Of a stretch of DNA of 64,000 nucleotides, positions 60,101 to 64,000 are shown in pieces. The stretch's first letter is position 1; each line of letters starts with the position of its first letter. The notes below the pieces were generated by a model. That model ran no database searches. It saw only the letters and a list, made by a program, of their open reading frames with translations, and was not told the origin of the DNA. Source of the DNA: Strongylocentrotus droebachiensis (taxonomy: Eukaryota > Echinodermata > Echinoidea > Camarodonta > Strongylocentrotidae); the NCBI GenBank assembly GCA_035222895.1, contig JAVYIG010001817.1:1-64000 (forward strand), in the 5' to 3' direction. The translations under genes were made by a program, and so were the position numbers.

Positions 60101-61066
60101 AAAAATAGCTCATCAGCATTCTTATATGTCATAATGCTATATTCATTTATACATCATAATCTTAAAATACATTTTTCTTGAAAGTACGTACAGTAAAAAA
60201 ATTAATTTTTATATGCTTGATTAAAGTACTAGTTAGTCACGCCATTCTTGAGTTCCCTTTCAACATGTATATTTCAATTTTGTTGCACCGATCAAAAAAA
60301 TAAAAAGCTTTAGAAGGAGTGGAGATGATATCAATTTCTGTCTCTTCTTTTACAGCCACAAGTGAACTACCTAAAGCATATAAATGAGAGGTCTTAAGGA
60401 GTTTTCTCTCTCTCTCTCTTTTTCAATTCTATATCTTTCTCTCTCTTTTTCAATTCTATATCTATCTCTCCATATTTCAGCTCTTTCTTCTATTGGCGAC
60501 AAAATGTGTATATTCCATCTACAGTTTGGAAAACAAACTGCATCAGAATTTCCATGTTTTGGTGTCTTGCGCTGTAAAGTAATTAAATTACAAATATACC
60601 TCTGTCAAAATTACTCATTTATAATAACAATTTCACTGTGCAATAAATCTATTTCTTTTCATTTCCCTCATGCATTTTCTAGAAAGGGATTTCAAGTGCT
60701 GTGTTGAGGTCTAGTGAAAATGTTGGTTCTGAACTTAGTCTAGCCAAGAACCATCTAGATATTTCGCTCGAAAGTAAGGAGCAAAATACCCTAAGCTAGC
60801 TAAGAGAGCAAAAACACTCACCACCTGCTAATCAAAGCTCTACTTTTTAAGTGCTCAAATGCTCTCACATTAAAACTCATCATCAACCTAGAACTTGAAA
60901 TTCCTGATAGCTCATACATTTACCCTTTTTCTAGTCCATTAAATACTTTCCAATTACTTCTATCTCTTTCAATAAAGCTTGAATTAAACTTTGATTTGGT
61001 TGTCTTCATTGGCCCTCTCTCACTCTCTCTCTCTCTCTCCTAAGGTCTCATAGAGGTCAGTGTTCG
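57126..61066 (-). other. Probable BPNT1 3' UTR and downstream flank
   Basis: AT-rich sequence below the BPNT1 stop. Minus-strand AATAAA hexamers are numerous, so the 3' end is uncertain. Includes a CT-rich 24-bp duplication (about 60403-60470) and a (CT)n at about 61018-61040. No other gene is recognised. Confidence 0.45.
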
Positions 61067-61215
61067 TCATGCTGGCAAAGCGTCTTTTATTGACTGTGGT
61101 ACTTTGGAGAGGTAAAAGTCGTGAGCTCGATATGCGGCGATGACGCCCCCGGTGTTCATGCGCTTGATGTCCTTTTCATAGCGATATCTGTTGCCGTGGA
61201 CATCAGTCAAAAGAC
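61067..61215 (-). CDS. BPNT1: BPNT1 last exon
   Basis: Acceptor TTCCCAG/G; encodes LLTDVHGN, the [10 protein letters not shown] block and the C-terminus, ending at TGA 61069-61067. Confidence 0.95.
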
Positions 61216-63982
61216 CTGGGAACGAACAATAATCATTAGATAATCATTCAGTAACCAGCAACAATAGTACAAACAAGCAAGAAAACTAACTAAAATATCA
61301 AATACATGCATATTGTTGATGTTGTTGATTAATTTTTTTATTGAGCTTGTAATTAAGTTCTGAATAGTCATGCAAAAATTATGCTCTGTGGAATATTAGT
61401 TTGAATGAATTGAATTTGAAGTCGCATTCAAAATATGATTGTTTGTGCTCATATATATATATATATTTCAATTTTGGGGAGGTTCATGTCGAGGTCTCAA
61501 CAAAGATCACTGTCTGTTTTTTCTATTGCATCATGTTATATTAGTTTTGTCTTATGTAAAACAGCATTTCTAACTGGTACAAAATGTGCAGAATAAAAAA
61601 TCAGATACAACTTGGGGGAAATGTTATTAAAGAATGCCAAGGTAATACTGCCTTTAACCAGGTAGACCTCTAATATCCCTGTTGAATATGACATTAAACA
61701 AAACTCATAGAATACAGGTAAATATACATCCAGCTATGCCCCCACTCAAGAATGTAATTTCATCACCAATATATCTCCACCAATATCTTTCCAAGTATCT
61801 CAATGATTTGGACCTCGGAATTACAGATTATGGAAGGGTGTTTATAGCATACCTCCTGCAGCTTTAAGAAGAGCCTCTGGTGCACAGGTATCCCACTTCT
61901 TGCATCCAGGACTCGCAAAGATGTATGCACTGGCTGTGCCTTCAAGACAGAGCAACACCTAGCGTGAAGAAAAAAAGATGGCAATAGATATTACCCTCAT
62001 CAACAGTACTCCTGATAAATTTGTGGTATTTAGAGTATCAAGGGTACTGAAAAAAAACTTAAAACTTCAATCATAAAGTAAATCTGAATTGTTATCATAC
62101 AGCAAATAAATCATTTGGATAATCTTTCAGCTATATTTACAATACTTTGCATTGGGAATTAAATCATTGAGTCACTTACACAGATATACACATATGGGAC
62201 TAGACTATTTTTTTGCAGCTCGATCAATCCCCTAGTGGTTTTACCAACATAAAGTCAGGCACTCTTCATTTTCTGGTAACCTCTGTGAGATTTCCTTCAT
62301 CTCTCTAATAATAGTTTATGTGAATAAATGTGTTTTCATGCTCCATTAATCTCATAATCTAGTGGACTAGATTCACTACAACTTTATGGATGTTTCTTTG
62401 TAAAATTGCCCCATGTGATGAAGTATTCAATTCACATCCACTGATATGGATGACTGCATCTCTATGGATAGAATGGACATTGCGCTGCTTAGTTTTTCCT
62501 ATATCAGGCCACCTCTGGGTATTTACATTGACAAAAGACCTTAGTTTGAGAAGTATGGATAGAATTCAAATATTGCTTAACAAAGAGAAAGGTACCTTAT
62601 GCCCTGCGCCACCCACTCTAAGGATCTCTGTTGGACACATGGCATCGATAGTTTCCTGAACAGCCTCGGTGCCATGAGACCTCGTGGTGGTGATCACCCT
62701 CTGGGACTCTGGTAACTCTTTATGGGTGAAACCAAAGCACCCTAGTCCGACCACGCCCCACATGGTGCGCCCCATCTTGGCGTCGGCCACCTGGTAGTTG
62801 TAGTATGGCTGGTGGATGACGCCCCCTACCGACTCTCCATTCACGGCCACACCGATCAGTACTGTCACATGGTCCAGGAATCCTATCAACAAACAAAGCA
62901 ATTAAACATAAGCATATATTATTATACTGAGCCGACACTTACAAGCAGCATCTATTATACTGAGGTTATAAGAAAGTCAGAACCATCAAAAGAAACAAGG
63001 ACATCGTCGCAATACATAAGGAAAATTACAAGAACAAACTATAAATGAGAATTCAATGACATCTCCATCACATGACTGTTTGCCAATTTGTGATTCCCAT
63101 TTACCATGATCTGACATTCAAATATACAAGCTTTTGACATGGTTTTGTTTTCAACTTACAAAGCAATATAGAATGGCTATGATTGTATGGCTATTCTTTT
63201 CCAATTCAATTGTGAATAAATTGTCTCTTTGTTTCACTCAACTTAGACCAAAATTAAAAGTAATGAGCTGCCGACTACAGGTATACAAAAATTCAGAAAC
63301 TGAAACAAAACTGACAATGAATCTAGTAGTCCAGACCTCAATACTCCACAATCTTTCATACATGTATGCGAGAGTGTGTTTTGTTAAGTTTTGTTGAACT
63401 CCATGATGCAAGCATAATATCAACTTTATGTATATTGATTATTTACCTTGTGTGTATTCTTTGGTTCCGTCTACAGGGTCTACCCACACAACGATCTGTA
63501 GGGAAATAAGAATATTAAGAAGAAGAATGATGATAACAACAACAGCAACAAAAACAATAACAATACCAACAATGAAATAATACCACCACTACTACTACTT
63601 CTACTACTTCTACTACTACTACTGATGATGGTGATGATGATTGATAATATTAATAATAATGATATCATAATGAAAAGATAATATTTATTTTCAACAACTA
63701 AAATCTAGCTGATAAACTAATAACTCAAACCATCTTGTTTATTACAATTACATGTAGTTTGCTTATGAAATGAATCCTCCAAGAAATATTCTAATCAGAA
63801 ACCACTACAAACATACAAGGGAGTAAAGTCCATTATAAATAAGGCTGTAACCCTCTGGTGAAAGAGGATTTGCTACTTACATCAGCGAGTGAGACAGACT
63901 TGAGAGAATCAGGACAAGGCCTATGAAGAACATCCTCAGAATCTCCCAACTCTATCAGATCAGTTACACTCTCAGTAAGATC
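61067..63982 (-). CDS. BPNT1: 3'(2'),5'-bisphosphate nucleotidase 1, C-terminal five exons (partial)
   Basis: Exons 63982-63881, 63495-63447, 62882-62596, 61958-61853 and 61215-61067 join in one frame to give about 230 residues that align along the C-terminal two thirds of vertebrate BPNT1. The enzyme is a lithium-sensitive, Mg-dependent phosphatase that converts PAP to AMP and PAPS to APS in the cytosol, clearing the by-product of sulfotransferases. Visible motifs are [14 protein letters not shown] (metal-binding aspartates of the DPxDGT signature), [29 protein letters not shown], the WDTCAPE metal/catalytic motif and a final [11 protein letters not shown]. The N-terminal exons, including the upstream Glu-Glu-Asp metal motif, lie beyond the right edge. 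No break or odd residue is seen. Confidence 0.95.
61853..61958 (-). CDS. BPNT1: BPNT1 exon (WDTCAPE motif)
   Basis: Acceptor CACGCTAG/G, donor GGAG/GTATGC; 106 bp. Encodes [23 protein letters not shown], with the third metal-binding aspartate. Confidence 0.95.
62596..62882 (-). CDS. BPNT1: BPNT1 exon (central)
   Basis: Acceptor TTGATAG/G, donor AAG/GTACCT; 287 bp. Encodes [13 protein letters not shown] through RVGGAGHK, strongly conserved with vertebrate BPNT1. Confidence 0.95.
63447..63495 (-). CDS. BPNT1: BPNT1 exon (DPxDGT motif)
   Basis: A 49-bp exon: acceptor CCCTACAG/A, donor CAAG/GTAAAT. Encodes [16 protein letters not shown], the signature motif of the family. Confidence 0.95.
63510..63665. 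repeat. Compound triplet microsatellite in BPNT1 intron
   Basis: AAC, ACT/CTA, GAT and AAT triplets in succession. Confidence 0.9.
63881..63982 (-). CDS. BPNT1: BPNT1 exon (variable linker before DPxDGT)
   Basis: Acceptor TTCTACTAG/G, donor GAT/GTAAGT; 102 bp, phase 0. Encodes a poorly conserved stretch containing [14 protein letters not shown] that corresponds to QPCPSQYSAIKEED in the human protein. Confidence 0.85.
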
Positions 63983-64000
63983 CTAGTAGAAATAAGAAGA

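Noticed and set aside
1..64000. CRISPR arrays, operons, bacterial ribosome binding sites
   Set aside because: The window is animal nuclear DNA; the direct repeats seen are tandem duplications and microsatellites without regular spacers.

Overview
The window looks like nuclear DNA from a marine invertebrate deuterostome, most likely a sea urchin. It is AT-rich, and its genes are split by introns with canonical GT/AG borders. Its gene set is animal (a Fos-type bZIP factor, a class A GPCR, BPNT1). The space between genes is full of microsatellites, long poly-C/poly-G runs, tandem duplications and short non-autonomous transposons, plus a tRNA-derived SINE and a LINE tail. The species assignment is an inference from overall character, not from a database match.

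Layout. Positions 1-8.6 kb hold tandem repeats, a hAT-type element and no recognised gene. A complete Fos gene runs on the minus strand from its promoter (about 17.7-17.4 kb) through four coding exons (16974-16885, 14765-14400, 12138-12031, 11472-11062) into an A/T-rich 3' UTR. From 17.7 to 41.4 kb the sequence is intergenic and repeat-rich: a duplicated 376-bp unit with CA repeats (22.7-23.5 kb), a truncated LINE (23.5-24.1 kb), GA/CT and TTC/GAA arrays, TTAA-flanked MITEs, a SINE (37.7-38.0 kb), a TA-flanked element made of GGTGCA-rich repeats (39.3-40.2 kb), and an unassigned promoter-like segment near 32.7 kb. A single-exon class A GPCR lies at 41415-42779 (+). From 44175 to 47325 there is a 3.15-kb palindrome, itself built from smaller TIR elements and hairpins. 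A four-exon RING/C2HC zinc-finger gene follows (48556-54359, +) with a compact promoter and a 1.3-kb TIR element in intron 1. The right edge carries the last five coding exons of BPNT1 on the minus strand (63982-61067); its 5' part lies beyond the window.

The genes are independent: a stimulus-responsive transcription factor, an orphan receptor, a probable E3 ubiquitin ligase and a housekeeping phosphatase of sulfate/PAP metabolism. The RING gene and BPNT1 are convergent, with about 6.7 kb between their stop codons. The most unusual structures are the nested palindrome at 44-47 kb, the GPCR that lacks all four sodium-pocket residues checked and carries a 25-serine tract in loop 3, and the families of non-autonomous elements with readable target-site duplications.
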